A stretch of 64,000 bases of DNA from Winogradskyella echinorum (GCF_014297365.1 NZ_JACOQD010000004.1:168748-232747), one strand, 5' to 3'; shown: positions 50,774-61,733, counted from the stretch's first letter. Notes: generated by a model not told the origin, from the sequence alone. Numbers and translations: made by a program.

Positions 50774-53137
50774 TTAATGTAGTTTATAAACTACAATATT
50801 TTTACTATCACTTTGTGTAATGAGCTCTAAACCTTTTTCTGTATCTAATTTTTGTAATTCTGCCGCAGAAGTTCCAAAAATTGGGAAATTTGGAATACTC
50901 TTAGCTTGGCTGTCAAAAAGATACACTTTTTTAGATTGGAGATCTGTTGTAGTAACATAGATTTTATCGTTTAAATAAAATACACTTGGTGCGGTGTATT
51001 CACCATAATCTAAATCTATGGTTCTAGATTTTATATTTAATTTATTTTCTGTCATAGAAACTAAAGTTTTACTTGTTGTTTCTAAACGATGTTTGTCTGT
51101 TAGCATTAAGTTTTTTGTACTCAAATTCCCTTTTGTATCAACCTGTATAAGTTGACCCAGTATGTTGGTTGTTGTAAACTTGTTTTGGTATAAATAGATG
51201 TCGTTTTCAGAGAATTGAATCTTGCCTTTTACATTGACTCTAATGTTTCCTTGTCGGTTTAGAATTTGTAAATTTTCACCAGTGGCAAAAGTTAAATAAT
51301 CTTTACTCCCAATTCTAAAATGCTTTGGTTGTGTGTCAATAGTTGAACTATTATTTTTATAATTAAAACCTGTTACTAATTCTCCTTTTGCATTATACAT
51401 TATAAGATTCTTACCTTGCGTAACTAATAGCCTGTAGTCTTTTCGTTTGTCGTAATCAAAAACAGAGAGTGGTTGTGTTATGTCGTCTTTAAAATTTTTA
51501 GGAAAAGGGGAGACATCGTTACCATTACGATCTAAAACATAAATATGATTTGAAGTAGCAAAAACCAGTTGTAATCTACCATTTTTATACATATCCATTT
51601 GTTCAATTTTCCCTAGAATTTTTCCTTTCAACTGTTTTTTCCATAAAACAGAGCCAGAATTAGAAATGAGATAAAGTACATTGTTTACATCTTGTACCGC
51701 TATATCATGAGCATTGGTTATATGGTTTTTAAGGGTTTGAGGTGCTGAGATAATCTCTGATTCAACGTTTGTGTTGAAAGCTTCAGTTATGCTATTTGAA
51801 GCCGCTCTTTTTTTGAACTTTTGAATAATGCCATTGACATGAGCGTAACTATCTTCATATATATACTGAACCGCATTAGCATTATATCCTTTAATTTCTT
51901 TATTTAAAACTTCTGATAAACCTTCAGAATTTTTAAAAATAAACATCGAAGCTTCATCGCTAAGATTTTCACTAATACTAGTAAAGGCTTCGGAATTAGC
52001 TAAGGTGTTATTATTTAAGGCATTAGTTAGTATTGTTTTAATTCTATCAATAGAATTAGAAAACACAATGAAATTCTCATAGATCGAAAAATATTTAGTT
52101 TCACTAAAGGATATAAATGGTTTAAGACGAGATTTAAAAAAATCAACATCGCCGAATTCATAAATTTCAATTTCTCTAAATGTTTCTGCGCTAGACTTAG
52201 CTTCAATAGATTCTAAAATAAGATTTGTGTCTAATGAATGTAATATTACAGCTTCATCAATCAGAGCTATTTCATTCGTGAAATTGAGAAAAGTTTGAAT
52301 ACTATCAGTGGCTTGTTGGTTAATTTGATTTAAGTTATTATTAAAAGTTAAAAAATCATCATAAGATATACTCAATAGTGAAGATGTGTTATATGGTGCC
52401 AGCTCAGGCGAATGTGTTTTTTGAGGAATGGTATGCTTAAAGTTATCAAGGTTATTAGAAATGGAATCTTGCGATTTAAGAATACCATTATAATGAAGAC
52501 TATTTTCAGTATATCTAAAATCTAAAACAGTATAATTAGCGGTGCTGTCTTGCTTATTAATATTAGTAAATAACAGTTGTGAGTAGTTTTTTGCATCAGA
52601 TTTAAAAACAACAGAAGCAACCGACTTATCGTCTGTAGTTTCTATAAGGTTTTTTAATTCAGCATTTTCATTTTTAGAATTTAAGGATTTTAAAAGTTCT
52701 AAATTATTTGATCCTGCGAAAACATTTCCAATTATTTTGTGGTAAACTGTTGTCGTATCAATTTGTGTTTTTTCAATTTTAAAATCTACTAAAGTTTCAG
52801 ATATTCGGTTAGGGATAGAATCAATTACAAATAGAGTAGAATCATTTTCGGTGAGAATTATATAATCGGACTTATTATCCGTAAAACTCACATATACCTG
52901 TTTCGTTGTATTGAGGAGTTTTAAGACCTCTGAAGCTTTTTGTAATTCTTTATTATATATGTTAGAAAGTATATTGTGGTTGTCTATACTATTGATAAAG
53001 TCGTTAAGTTCATTTATCTTAATAATAGCAGATGCATCATTAGGTGTATATTGATAAGCGTATTTGGTTTTGTTATAATCTTTTTGACAGGCTAGTAGAA
53101 AAAACAGTAGCACTATTAAAAATCCGAATTTCTTCAT
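50774..53137 (-). CDS. Large lipoprotein with C-terminal beta-propeller-like region
   Basis: 787 residues, lipobox LFFLLAC (Cys17). The N-terminal 450 residues contain many Ser/Thr/Asn-rich alpha-beta segments of unknown family. The last 330 residues show propeller-like blades: DIAVQDVNNVLYLISNSGSV, QLVFATSNHIYVLDRNGNDV, YRLLVTQGKNLIMYNAKGEL and NRQGNIRVNVKGKI. Lies 31 bases after rnhB on the same strand, an association I recall in related genomes, and likely co-transcribed. Function unknown; possibly an envelope scaffold. Confidence 0.72.
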   Translation of the reverse strand: MKKFGFLIVLLFFLLACQKDYNKTKYAYQYTPNDASAIIKINELNDFINSIDNHNILSNIYNKELQKASEVLKLLNTTKQVYVSFTDNKSDYIILTENDSTLFVIDSIPNRISETLVDFKIEKTQIDTTTVYHKIIGNVFAGSNNLELLKSLNSKNENAELKNLIETTDDKSVASVVFKSDAKNYSQLLFTNINKQDSTANYTVLDFRYTENSLHYNGILKSQDSISNNLDNFKHTIPQKTHSPELAPYNTSSLLSISYDDFLTFNNNLNQINQQATDSIQTFLNFTNEIALIDEAVILHSLDTNLILESIEAKSSAETFREIEIYEFGDVDFFKSRLKPFISFSETKYFSIYENFIVFSNSIDRIKTILTNALNNNTLANSEAFTSISENLSDEASMFIFKNSEGLSEVLNKEIKGYNANAVQYIYEDSYAHVNGIIQKFKKRAASNSITEAFNTNVESEIISAPQTLKNHITNAHDIAVQDVNNVLYLISNSGSVLWKKQLKGKILGKIEQMDMYKNGRLQLVFATSNHIYVLDRNGNDVSPFPKNFKDDITQPLSVFDYDKRKDYRLLVTQGKNLIMYNAKGELVTGFNYKNNSSTIDTQPKHFRIGSKDYLTFATGENLQILNRQGNIRVNVKGKIQFSENDIYLYQNKFTTTNILGQLIQVDTKGNLSTKNLMLTDKHRLETTSKTLVSMTENKLNIKSRTIDLDYGEYTAPSVFYLNDKIYVTTTDLQSKKVYLFDSQAKSIPNFPIFGTSAAELQKLDTEKGLELITQSDSKNIVVYKLH

Positions 53138-53168
53138 TAAAATATATTTATACTACAAATATATAAAG

Positions 53169-53771
53169 TTATATATCTAATCGGTATTGCTCTGGTAATA
53201 ATCTAAATGATTTTCTATGATACTTCGTAATACCATATTTTTCAATTGCAGCTCTGTGTTCTTTTGTTGGATACCCTTTATTTTGTTTCCAGTTGTACAT
53301 TGGAAATTCTTTATGAATTTTTTCCATATACTCATCTCTATATGTTTTTGCTAAAATTGAGGCGGCAGCAATACTTAGGTATTTACTATCTCCTTTAACT
53401 ATGGTTTTATAGGGAATCTCCTGAAATGGTTTAAACTTATTTCCGTCAACAATAATATATTCTGGTGAAATATGGAGCTTTTCAATAGAATGGTGCATGG
53501 CCTTTATTGAAGCATTTAAAATATTGATAGAATCAATTTCTAGTTCTAGAATATGATGAACTGCAAACGTAAGGGATTCAGTTTCGATTATAGGTTTTAA
53601 AATATTTCTATTTTTTTCTGATAGTTGTTTTGAGTCATTCAATAAATCATTATTAAAAGATAACGGGAGTATTACAGCTGCAGCAGTAACTGGGCCAGCC
53701 AAACAGCCTCTACCAGCCTCATCTGTACCGCATTCCAATTCAAAAGAAGAAAACTTAGTTTTAAGAGTCAA
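53169..53771 (-). CDS. rnhB: Ribonuclease HII
   Basis: 200-residue RNase HII that removes ribonucleotides from RNA-DNA hybrids. Catalytic Asp17-Glu18 in [14 protein letters not shown], further Asp in IIVDGNKF and in [24 protein letters not shown]. The annotated start is TTG (53769-53771): the conserved domain begins at residue 11, no ATG lies upstream before a stop, and a perfect -7 box sits 16 bases above it. Confidence 0.94.
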   Translation of the reverse strand: MTLKTKFSSFELECGTDEAGRGCLAGPVTAAAVILPLSFNNDLLNDSKQLSEKNRNILKPIIETESLTFAVHHILELEIDSINILNASIKAMHHSIEKLHISPEYIIVDGNKFKPFQEIPYKTIVKGDSKYLSIAAASILAKTYRDEYMEKIHKEFPMYNWKQNKGYPTKEHRAAIEKYGITKYHRKSFRLLPEQYRLDI

Positions 53772-53787
53772 AATGTTAAAATTTGAA

Positions 53788-53795
53788 CAAAGTTA
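53788..53795 (-). promoter_or_regulatory. -7 box for rnhB
   Basis: The - strand reads TAACTTTG, perfect TAnnTTTG, 16 bases before the TTG start; supports this unusual start and a very short leader. Confidence 0.55.
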
Positions 53796-53985
53796 AAATT
53801 TTAACGCAACCCTTTTACAGTTTTTACATCTAAGTATTGAGTTATATGTTTAAAACATTGAAAAAATGATTTAATGTTATTGTTGACAGATTCGCAAAAC
53901 CATTAACATTTTTTTGGCAAAAACACTTGCTTATTTAATATTTAATTAAGATGTTTGCAACTAGACTAACTCAAATAATTGTTTT

Positions 53986-56900
53986 ATGAAATTAAAGTTA
54001 ACATGGTTATTAACGCTTTTTATGGCGTTCGTGATGCAATTTTCTTTTGCACAAGAGAAAACTGTCACAGGTACAGTTACAACAGCTTCAGATGGTTTAC
54101 CCCTTCCTGGTGCTAGCGTACTTGTAAAGGGGACCAATAAAGGTCAACAAACAGATTTTGATGGTAAGTATACTATTCAAGTCAATCAAGGAGATGTTTT
54201 AGTGATATCTTATGTAGGTATGCAAACGACAGAAGTTACTGTAGGAGCAGCTAATACTTACGACGTCGCTTTAAAAGACGATAGTACTCTTGATGAAGTG
54301 GTAATTGTAGGTTACGGTACCACAACTAAAAAATCCTATGCTGGTACAGCTACGGTAGTAAAATCTGAGAATATTGAAACGAAAAACTTCTCAAACGTTT
54401 CTCAGTCACTTGCAGGTGAGGCTGCTGGTGTAACAGTAATTAATACATCTGGTCAACCAGGTTCTACTTCTACTATTAGAATTAGAGGTTTTGGATCTGT
54501 TAATGGTAACAGAGCTCCTTTATACGTTGTAGATGGTGTTCCTTACTCTGGTAGTTTAAATGCTATCAACCCTTCAGATATTAAATCTACAACAATTCTT
54601 AAGGATGCAACTGCAACCGCTATTTATGGTTCTAGAGGTGCTAATGGTGTTATCTTAATAACAACTAAAGGTGGTTCTGCAACAGAATCTTATATTGAAG
54701 TAGATGTAAGAACTGGTATTAACACACAGTTAATAGATAGATATGATGTAATTACTAATCCAGAAGAATTTATTGGATACGTATGGGAAGCTAATGTCAA
54801 TCGTGAGATATTAACTGGTAATGCTGATCCTATTGGGACTGTGAATAATACATTATTTACAACTCTCATCAATCCAGTGTACAACATGTGGAATGTTGCC
54901 AATGGAGCTGAATTAATTGATCCAGCAACTGGACAAGTAAGACCTGGAGTTACTAGAAAGTATACACCGAAGAATTATCAAGAAGAATCGTTTAACCCAG
55001 CTTACAGAACAGAAGCTAACCTTAGAATGGGTGGTGGTAACGAAGATGTAAAATATTTTGTTTCTTTAGGTTTCTTAGATGATTCAGGTTATATTATCAA
55101 CTCTGGTTACAAGAGATATACAACAAGATTAAATTTAAATGCTAAGGTTAAGCCTTGGTTAAAGCTTGGTACTAACTTAGGTTATACTTATTCTGAGACT
55201 TTAGCAAATGGACAAACAAATGGTGCAGAAAACCTTTTTGAATTTGCGGATAAAATGCCACCTATATATGGTGTTTTCTTAAGAGATGATAATCAAGAAT
55301 TAGTAGAAGATCCAATTTTTGGTGGTTTCCAATATGATTATGGTTCTATATCTGCTATTAATAATGGTTTTGCTCCTAGAGCTAGAGCAGCTTCTGATGG
55401 TCTTAACCCAATTGCATCTGCATTATATGATTTTGTTGGTACAGATAGACATGAGGTTAACGCTAGTTTTAATGCAACAGTAAATGTTGCTAAGAACTTA
55501 ACTTTTGAAACTACATTTGGTGCTCAGTACTCAAATAATATTTTTAAAAGTGCATCTAACCAATTTTATGGTGGTGCTGCGCCAAGTGGTGGTACTTTCT
55601 TCCAGAGAAATACAGAGACATTGACAATGAATTTTTTACAATTATTACGTTATAGAAATGATTTTGGAAGACATTCTTTAGAGGTTTTAGCAGCTCATGA
55701 AAGTAATGATTTTGATCAGTCGCAAGTAACAGGAAGTAAAAGTAAAGCGGTTGTACCAGGTATTTATGAATTAAACAACTATATTGTTGATGCAAATCCA
55801 TCTACTGGTTTCAGTCAAGGAAGAACTTTAGAGTCTTATTTTGCTCAAGTTAATTATGATTTTGACGATAAGTACTTTTTAACTGGTTCAATCCGTCGTG
55901 ATGGATCTTCTAGATTTGCTAACGATAAATACGGAACATTTGGTTCTATAGGTGCTGCTTGGGTTATTTCAAATGAAGACTTTTTATCAGATAGTAACTT
56001 ATTTACTTATTTAAAGCTTAAAGGTTCTTATGGTATTACAGGTGATGAAAACGGTGTAGGATTCTATACTGGTATTGATACTTTTACAGCATCTAACTTA
56101 GGTGGAAGTATAGCAATTGCGCCTAATACTTTTGAAAACCCAGAATTAACTTGGGAAGAGGCAGTACAATATCAAGTAGGTGTTGAATTTGGTTTAGGAA
56201 ATTGGTTAGACGGTTCTGTTGATTATTTTATTAAGGATACTGAAAACTTAATTTTTCCACGTAGAAACCCACCTTCAACTGGTGTAGCTGTAATTACAGT
56301 TAACGATGGTGTTTTAAGAAACTTTGGTTTAGAATTTGATTTAACAGGTCATATTATTAGAAAAGATGATTTTACTTTAGACCTTAGTATTAATGGTTCT
56401 ATGTATGATAATGAAATTAGAACAATGCCTATCGAACCTGCAACAGGTGAACCAAAAATCATAGATAGACAAGGAAACTATGCTTATACGCAAGGAGGGT
56501 CAATATATGACTTCTATATTCGTGAGTATGCTGGTGTAGATCCTGCTGATGGATACCCAATGTGGAACCAATATTATGATGATGTTAATGGTGATGGTAT
56601 TTTTGATTCTGGTGATACAGCTATTCAGAGTATGACTGATTATTTAGATGCTAACCCTGATGCTAATGTAGAAAAGACGGTAACTAAAACTTATGCAGAT
56701 GCTACAGAAAGGTTTAATGATGGTAAATCTGGTATTCCTGATTTAGCTGGTGCCTTCCGTTTATCTGCACGTTACAAAAATTGGAATTTATCAACTCAAT
56801 TTACTTATTCTTTAGGTGGATATGCGTATGATGCTCAATATGCTGAGTTAATTCATGATAATAACAGTGGTATTTCAGGTACAAACAGACACGTAGATAT

Positions 56901-57231
56901 TAGAGATAGATGGAGAGAGCCTGGAGATATTACTAGTGTTCCTAGAATTGCAGATAGAGTAATACCTAACGTTAGAGCTCAATCAACAAGATTCTTAATT
57001 AAAAAGGACTATTTAGCGTTAAATAATATTTTATTAGGTTATACTTTATCTTCTAAGTTTTTAGATAAAACAGGTTTAGATCTAGTTAACTTATATATAT
57101 CTGGTGACAATTTATTTGTAAAAACAGCTAGAACAGGATTTAATGCCTCACTTAGTGAGTCGGGTAGTAGTGGTAGAGCAACTTACGCTCCATTAACGAC
57201 TTTCACTATGGGAGTTAAATTGAAATTTTAA
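53986..57231 (+). CDS. SusC/RagA-type TonB-dependent outer-membrane transporter
   Basis: 1081 residues. Signal LLTLFMAFVMQFSFAQ, a CarboxypepD_reg-like domain (about 22-105, VTGTVTTASDGLPLPGASV), TonB box region DEVVIVGYGTTTKKSYAG, plug (about 115-235, with LYVVDGVPYSG and GSRGANGVILITTKGG) and a long TonB-dependent beta-barrel ending in FTMGVKLKF. Couples to the inner-membrane TonB system to import substrate delivered by the next gene's SusD-like protein. No polysaccharide hydrolase is nearby; the S8 protease downstream hints at peptide uptake, which is inference. Confidence 0.96.
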   Translation: MKLKLTWLLTLFMAFVMQFSFAQEKTVTGTVTTASDGLPLPGASVLVKGTNKGQQTDFDGKYTIQVNQGDVLVISYVGMQTTEVTVGAANTYDVALKDDSTLDEVVIVGYGTTTKKSYAGTATVVKSENIETKNFSNVSQSLAGEAAGVTVINTSGQPGSTSTIRIRGFGSVNGNRAPLYVVDGVPYSGSLNAINPSDIKSTTILKDATATAIYGSRGANGVILITTKGGSATESYIEVDVRTGINTQLIDRYDVITNPEEFIGYVWEANVNREILTGNADPIGTVNNTLFTTLINPVYNMWNVANGAELIDPATGQVRPGVTRKYTPKNYQEESFNPAYRTEANLRMGGGNEDVKYFVSLGFLDDSGYIINSGYKRYTTRLNLNAKVKPWLKLGTNLGYTYSETLANGQTNGAENLFEFADKMPPIYGVFLRDDNQELVEDPIFGGFQYDYGSISAINNGFAPRARAASDGLNPIASALYDFVGTDRHEVNASFNATVNVAKNLTFETTFGAQYSNNIFKSASNQFYGGAAPSGGTFFQRNTETLTMNFLQLLRYRNDFGRHSLEVLAAHESNDFDQSQVTGSKSKAVVPGIYELNNYIVDANPSTGFSQGRTLESYFAQVNYDFDDKYFLTGSIRRDGSSRFANDKYGTFGSIGAAWVISNEDFLSDSNLFTYLKLKGSYGITGDENGVGFYTGIDTFTASNLGGSIAIAPNTFENPELTWEEAVQYQVGVEFGLGNWLDGSVDYFIKDTENLIFPRRNPPSTGVAVITVNDGVLRNFGLEFDLTGHIIRKDDFTLDLSINGSMYDNEIRTMPIEPATGEPKIIDRQGNYAYTQGGSIYDFYIREYAGVDPADGYPMWNQYYDDVNGDGIFDSGDTAIQSMTDYLDANPDANVEKTVTKTYADATERFNDGKSGIPDLAGAFRLSARYKNWNLSTQFTYSLGGYAYDAQYAELIHDNNSGISGTNRHVDIRDRWREPGDITSVPRIADRVIPNVRAQSTRFLIKKDYLALNNILLGYTLSSKFLDKTGLDLVNLYISGDNLFVKTARTGFNASLSESGSSGRATYAPLTTFTMGVKLKF

Positions 57232-57245
57232 TAAAAAAAAGCGAT

Positions 57246-58733
57246 ATGAAAAAAAATGTATTTAAATTTTTAATGTTATCAGCTGTGATGTCACTGACAT
57301 TTAGCTGTGAGAAAGATTTTATAAACACAGAACCTCAGGGTGGTCTAATTACATTAGATCAGCTTGCAGATGCAGCATCAGTTAATCCTGAGATTGTTGC
57401 AGGTACAATGGATGGAGTTTATACAACTACTTTTACAACAGGTACAGGAGGTACAACTGGTCACGATGACTTCGGTCATAAAGGATATGATATCTTTGCA
57501 GATATGTTATCTGGTGATTTAGCACTATCTTTAAGTACTTATGGATGGTATAGAGCTAGTATTACTGAACTACAATGTACCCAAGATTTTACTTATACAG
57601 ATAACTACCAAGTATGGAGACATTATTACAGAGTTGTAAAAAATGCTAATATTGTAATTGGTACTTTAGGTGGTACTAATGCTCAACCAGTGGTAGAAGA
57701 AAGTAGATATATCTTAGGTCAAGCATTAGCAATGAGAGCTCATTCTATGTTTTACTTAACTCAATATATGTCTAGAGACTATTACCCAGATGCAGAAATC
57801 TTACCAATCTATGATGAGACAACTGCAACTGGACAACCAAAGTCTACAACTGCAGAGGTATATGCATTTATTGAGAATGATTTAAACATTGCAATTGATC
57901 TGTTAGATGGTTATAATAGACCAACTAAAACACAGGTTAATAAGCCAGTGGCGCAAGCGATTTTAGCTTATGTATTAGCATCTAAGCGAAATGCATGGCC
58001 TGAAGTAGCTGCACTTACAGCTGAAGTAATGGCTACAAATGGTGCAACTTTAATGAGTGCTGAGGAAATTACAGGTGGTTTTAATAATGTAGCAACACCA
58101 GGATGGTTTTGGGGTGTTGATATTACTCTTGATATTGGTTTAGGTCTAGTTTCTTGGTGGGGACAGATGGATTATTTCTCTTACAGTTACCCAGCTTTTG
58201 GTGATTCTAAATCTATTGATGAAGGTTTATATAATGCTATTCCTGCAGACGATGCGCGTAAAGCTCAGTTTTATACAACTGCTGGTTCATTATACTTAAT
58301 GCCATTAGATAAATTTTACGATCCTGCTAGACAACCAGCTGGTAGTGGACCAATGGTAAATGATTATGTATATATGCGTCAAGCAGAAATGATTTTATTA
58401 AATGCTGAAGCATTAGCTAAATCTGGACAAGATGGTCCTGCACGTGAAATGTTAAGAACTTTAATGTCTCAGCGTGTTCCTGATACATCTTACTTAGATG
58501 GTCTTTCTGGTACAGCTCTACAAGATGAAATCTATTTACAAACTCGTATTGAATTATGGGCAGAAGGTAAATCTTACTTAGCACTTAAGAGAAATCAAGG
58601 TACAGTAAATAGAGGGTCAAATCACTTATCTTTTCAAGGTGTACCAATGTCTTATGATGATGAGCGTTTAACATTTGAGATCCCAGAGCAAGAGATACAA
58701 GATAATATCTTTATCAACGAGCAAAATCAATAA
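57246..58733 (+). CDS. SusD/RagB-type surface lipoprotein
   Basis: 495 residues, lipobox MSLTFSC (Cys21), followed by the RagB/SusD starch-binding-like fold: helix-rich with TPR-like repeats (AREMLRTLMSQRVPD), RYILGQALAMRAHSMFYLTQY and the C-terminal RIELWAEGKSYLALKRNQG. It captures ligand on the surface and lids the SusC channel. Follows susC by 14 bases. Confidence 0.95.
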   Translation: MKKNVFKFLMLSAVMSLTFSCEKDFINTEPQGGLITLDQLADAASVNPEIVAGTMDGVYTTTFTTGTGGTTGHDDFGHKGYDIFADMLSGDLALSLSTYGWYRASITELQCTQDFTYTDNYQVWRHYYRVVKNANIVIGTLGGTNAQPVVEESRYILGQALAMRAHSMFYLTQYMSRDYYPDAEILPIYDETTATGQPKSTTAEVYAFIENDLNIAIDLLDGYNRPTKTQVNKPVAQAILAYVLASKRNAWPEVAALTAEVMATNGATLMSAEEITGGFNNVATPGWFWGVDITLDIGLGLVSWWGQMDYFSYSYPAFGDSKSIDEGLYNAIPADDARKAQFYTTAGSLYLMPLDKFYDPARQPAGSGPMVNDYVYMRQAEMILLNAEALAKSGQDGPAREMLRTLMSQRVPDTSYLDGLSGTALQDEIYLQTRIELWAEGKSYLALKRNQGTVNRGSNHLSFQGVPMSYDDERLTFEIPEQEIQDNIFINEQNQ

Positions 58734-58755
58734 TAATTAAAACAAGACTTATCTC

Positions 58756-59526
58756 ATGAAGAAAATTTTAAATTATATATTTGTAGGTGTTTTGGTGACA
58801 TTTGCTTACAATTGTGAAGAAGATCTTCCTAGTGGAAGTACAAATTATGTAACCCTGGAAGCAGATCGTAGTATTAGAATAGAAAATAATGCTACAGTAA
58901 ATGAAGAAATCGTTGTTTATACAGGTAATAGAACAGGTTCAGCTAGAACATTTACTGTAATGGTAGATCCTAGTTCAACTTTATCTGCAGATAATTACGT
59001 TTTAGGAGCAACTACTGTAACAATACCTGCAAACTCAAATGTTGGAACTATACCTTTAACGTTAACTGATAATGATGATCTTTCGTTTTCAGCTAAAACG
59101 TTAGTTTTAGATTTACAAAATGAATCTGGAATTAATTTTGGTGACAACTTAGTATTAGACATTGCAGAATTATGTACAGAGACAGTTGCAAGGTTGACTG
59201 TGAATACAGATAATTGGCCGGATGAAACAACTTGGGAACTATATAGTTTAACAGGTGGTTCAACTTTAATTGCATCTGGTGGACCTTACATTAATCCAGA
59301 TGATGATTTTTCATCAATTATTAATGAATTTTGTTTATCAGCTGGTGATTATGGTGTAGTAATGTATGATTCTTATGGTGATGGTGTAATCAATGAAGCA
59401 GAAACAGCTTATATTGGTTTTAGTGTTACTATTAACGGTGTTGAAGTTGCTGCTGCTGTAGTTGGTCCTTCAGCAAGTCCAGGAAATGAATCATCTTTTG
59501 CTTCAGATACCTTTACTGTTAACTAA
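58756..59526 (+). CDS. Calx-beta-like surface lipoprotein in the Sus operon
   Basis: 256 residues with a lipobox-like FAYNC (Cys20) after a short signal. Residues about 25-130 look like a Calx-beta/Ig-like domain (RTFTVMVDPSSTLSADNYVLG, TIPLTLTDNDDLSFSAKTLVLDLQNES). Residues about 145-235 hold TDNWPDETTWELYSLTGGST and YGVVMYDSYGDGVINEAE, the DSYGDG-type module common in Bacteroidota surface proteins. 22 bases after susD, so a third operon member; probably a surface-exposed ligand-binding accessory protein. A strong terminator follows the stop. Confidence 0.8.
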   Translation: MKKILNYIFVGVLVTFAYNCEEDLPSGSTNYVTLEADRSIRIENNATVNEEIVVYTGNRTGSARTFTVMVDPSSTLSADNYVLGATTVTIPANSNVGTIPLTLTDNDDLSFSAKTLVLDLQNESGINFGDNLVLDIAELCTETVARLTVNTDNWPDETTWELYSLTGGSTLIASGGPYINPDDDFSSIINEFCLSAGDYGVVMYDSYGDGVINEAETAYIGFSVTINGVEVAAAVVGPSASPGNESSFASDTFTVN

Positions 59527-59547
59527 ATATTACATAAGTTATATTTT

Positions 59548-59580
59548 AAGCCATCTTGATATTCAAGATGGCTTTTTTTT
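59548..59580 (+). terminator. Terminator of the Sus operon
   Basis: AAGCCATCTTGA and TCAAGATGGCTT pair in a 12-bp stem (loop TAT), followed by a run of Ts. Confidence 0.9.
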
Positions 59581-59647
59581 TAAATTTACTTTATCCAAGC
59601 ATATTGATATTCTCAGATATCATTATATTGCAATAAAAAAATTTTAT

Positions 59648-61627
59648 ATGAAAAGAAGTACAAGATTTTGTTTACTGACTTTAACAATTTTTGGTTTATG
59701 TAATTTTTTAAATTCTCAGAACTTAACAAAGAATCTTTCTGAAGCTAATAACGATTTATTAATAAAATTTGAGAAACAAGAAAGTGAAAGAAAGAGTCGT
59801 GTTGAAGTGTTTTTAAAAAATAATCCGAGTTTAGTTCATTCAAAAAGGAATAATAAAAATGAATGGATTCAGTTATACGATATAATTGATGGAAAGCCTC
59901 TATACAGATCAACAGATAACCGAAATGCTGGTAGAGGAACAAAAACAAATCATCTGCAAGCAGGTGGAAGTTTAGGATTAAATTTAGACGGTTCTGGAAT
60001 GACTATTGGTGTGTGGGATAGAGGAATAGCCCAAGCAACGCATCCGGAGTTCACTGATAATGGTGGTTCTGCTAGTAGGATTATTATGGTTGATGCAACA
60101 GATGCAGATGGTAATTCAGATCCGGCTTCGCATGGAACGCATGTTACAGGTACAATAGCGGCAAAAGGTGTAGATCCGTCTGCTATTGGTATGGCGCCTA
60201 ATGTTACTGTAAAGTCGTATAATTGGAGTAATGATGAGGCAGAAATGGTTGCTGCAGCTGCAGATGCTACAAACCCTATTTTTATATCAAATCATTCTTA
60301 TGGTATTCCGGTAGATCCAAATGATGGAACAGGCCCAATAGCTTCATGGATTATGGGCGCATATACACAAGATGCTCGTGATATTGATAATATTATAAGA
60401 AGTAATCCAAAATATTTAGTTGTTGCTTCCGCTGGAAATGCTGGAAATACATCATATCCAAATGGAATGTTCGCTAATTACGATAAATTAACTACAGATA
60501 AAAATGCAAAAAACAGTTTGGTTGTCGCTAACGCTAATCCATCTGTAGTGGAACAGCCAATTTTCAGTGGTAATTATGAGATTACTAGTATGTTTATAAA
60601 CAATAGTAGTAGCCAAGGGCCAACTGATGATTTAAGAGTAAAACCAGATATAGCTGCCGATGGCACTAATTTATATTCTACAGTACCTGGTAGTGGTTAT
60701 GGGACATCAACAGGAACATCGATGGCTGCGCCTAATACAGCTGGTACTTTAGTTTTATTACAACAATATTACAATCAGTTAAATGGGGAATATATGAATG
60801 CATCTACTTTAAAAGGATTAGTATGTCATACTTCATTAGATGATATAACTACTATAGGACCAGATCCAATATTTGGTTGGGGATTTTTAGATGCTAAAGC
60901 TTCAGCAGAAACCATTGCAGAAGATATTAATAGTGATTCTATTATAAGTGAATTAACTTTAGATAATGGTCAGACTTACACATATACATTTTCTGCGCAA
61001 GCGGGCGATAAATTACGAGCAACTATTTGTTGGACTGATATGCCAGGTGACGTATCCGATGGAACATTAAATGACCCAACTCCACGATTAGTTAATGATT
61101 TAGATCTAAGAATAACCAAGGATGGAACAACGTATATGCCATGGAGATTAGATTATTCACCTTCAACTGGATTTTCAAATTCTAAAGGGGATAATATGGT
61201 TGATAATATTGAAATTATTGACATTGATACACCAGAAACTGGAAATTACACTCTTACTGTTACCCACAAAGAAACGTTAGAAGGTAATGAGGGTTTACCA
61301 TTTGATCCACAAAGTCAGGATTTTTCTTTAATTATTACTGGCAATAATTTGGTTTTAAGCTCGAAAGAATTTGATTTGTCTAATGTGAAAATTTGGCCTA
61401 ATCCATCGAACAATATTCTGAATGTAGACTACAAAACAATAAGTAATCAAGATGTATCGTTAACACTAAGTGATTTACAAGGTAGAATTGTATATGCAAA
61501 AACTATAAAAGGTGAAAGTCCAGAGATTAAGGAATTAATAAATGTAAGTGATTATTCGAAAGGAACTTATATTCTATCCATTAAAGAAGGGACTAATGTT
61601 GTTAATCATAAAATTATTGTAGACTAA
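59648..61627 (+). CDS. T9SS-secreted subtilisin-like serine protease (S8)
   Basis: 659 residues from the ATG at 59648; the open frame runs 62 codons further upstream through the terminator and is not a credible start. Signal FCLLTLTIFGLCNFLNSQ, a pro-region (about 20-100), then the S8 catalytic domain with Asp124 (IGVWDRGIA), His162 (SHGTHVTG) and Ser358 (GTSTGTSMAAP), plus oxyanion Asn in SAGNAGNT. A beta-rich domain (about 435-570) precedes a type A T9SS sorting domain (VKIWPNPSNNILNVDYK ... VVNHKIIVD). Exported to the surface or medium. It lies directly after the Sus operon, so peptides it releases may feed that importer; this is inference. Confidence 0.93.
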   Translation: MKRSTRFCLLTLTIFGLCNFLNSQNLTKNLSEANNDLLIKFEKQESERKSRVEVFLKNNPSLVHSKRNNKNEWIQLYDIIDGKPLYRSTDNRNAGRGTKTNHLQAGGSLGLNLDGSGMTIGVWDRGIAQATHPEFTDNGGSASRIIMVDATDADGNSDPASHGTHVTGTIAAKGVDPSAIGMAPNVTVKSYNWSNDEAEMVAAAADATNPIFISNHSYGIPVDPNDGTGPIASWIMGAYTQDARDIDNIIRSNPKYLVVASAGNAGNTSYPNGMFANYDKLTTDKNAKNSLVVANANPSVVEQPIFSGNYEITSMFINNSSSQGPTDDLRVKPDIAADGTNLYSTVPGSGYGTSTGTSMAAPNTAGTLVLLQQYYNQLNGEYMNASTLKGLVCHTSLDDITTIGPDPIFGWGFLDAKASAETIAEDINSDSIISELTLDNGQTYTYTFSAQAGDKLRATICWTDMPGDVSDGTLNDPTPRLVNDLDLRITKDGTTYMPWRLDYSPSTGFSNSKGDNMVDNIEIIDIDTPETGNYTLTVTHKETLEGNEGLPFDPQSQDFSLIITGNNLVLSSKEFDLSNVKIWPNPSNNILNVDYKTISNQDVSLTLSDLQGRIVYAKTIKGESPEIKELINVSDYSKGTYILSIKEGTNVVNHKIIVD

Positions 61628-61698
61628 CATTATACAAATAAATAGTTTTACACTATAAAATAGATTTAGGTAAAACCATTATTAGATTAAATTTTTAT

Positions 61699-61733
61699 TT
61701 AGAGCGAGATGTATTTTTAAATTCTCGCTCTAA
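61699..61733 (+). terminator. Stem-loop after S8 protease
   Basis: TTAGAGCGAGA and TCTCGCTCTAA pair in an 11-bp stem with a 13-base loop, 71 bases past the stop. The following sequence (TTATTTAAAA) is a poor T-run, so this is a moderate terminator. Confidence 0.6.

Noticed and set aside
59462..59647. 62-codon upstream extension of the S8 protease frame
   Set aside because: It overlaps the end of the previous gene and the Sus operon terminator; the signal peptide begins at the ATG at 59648.
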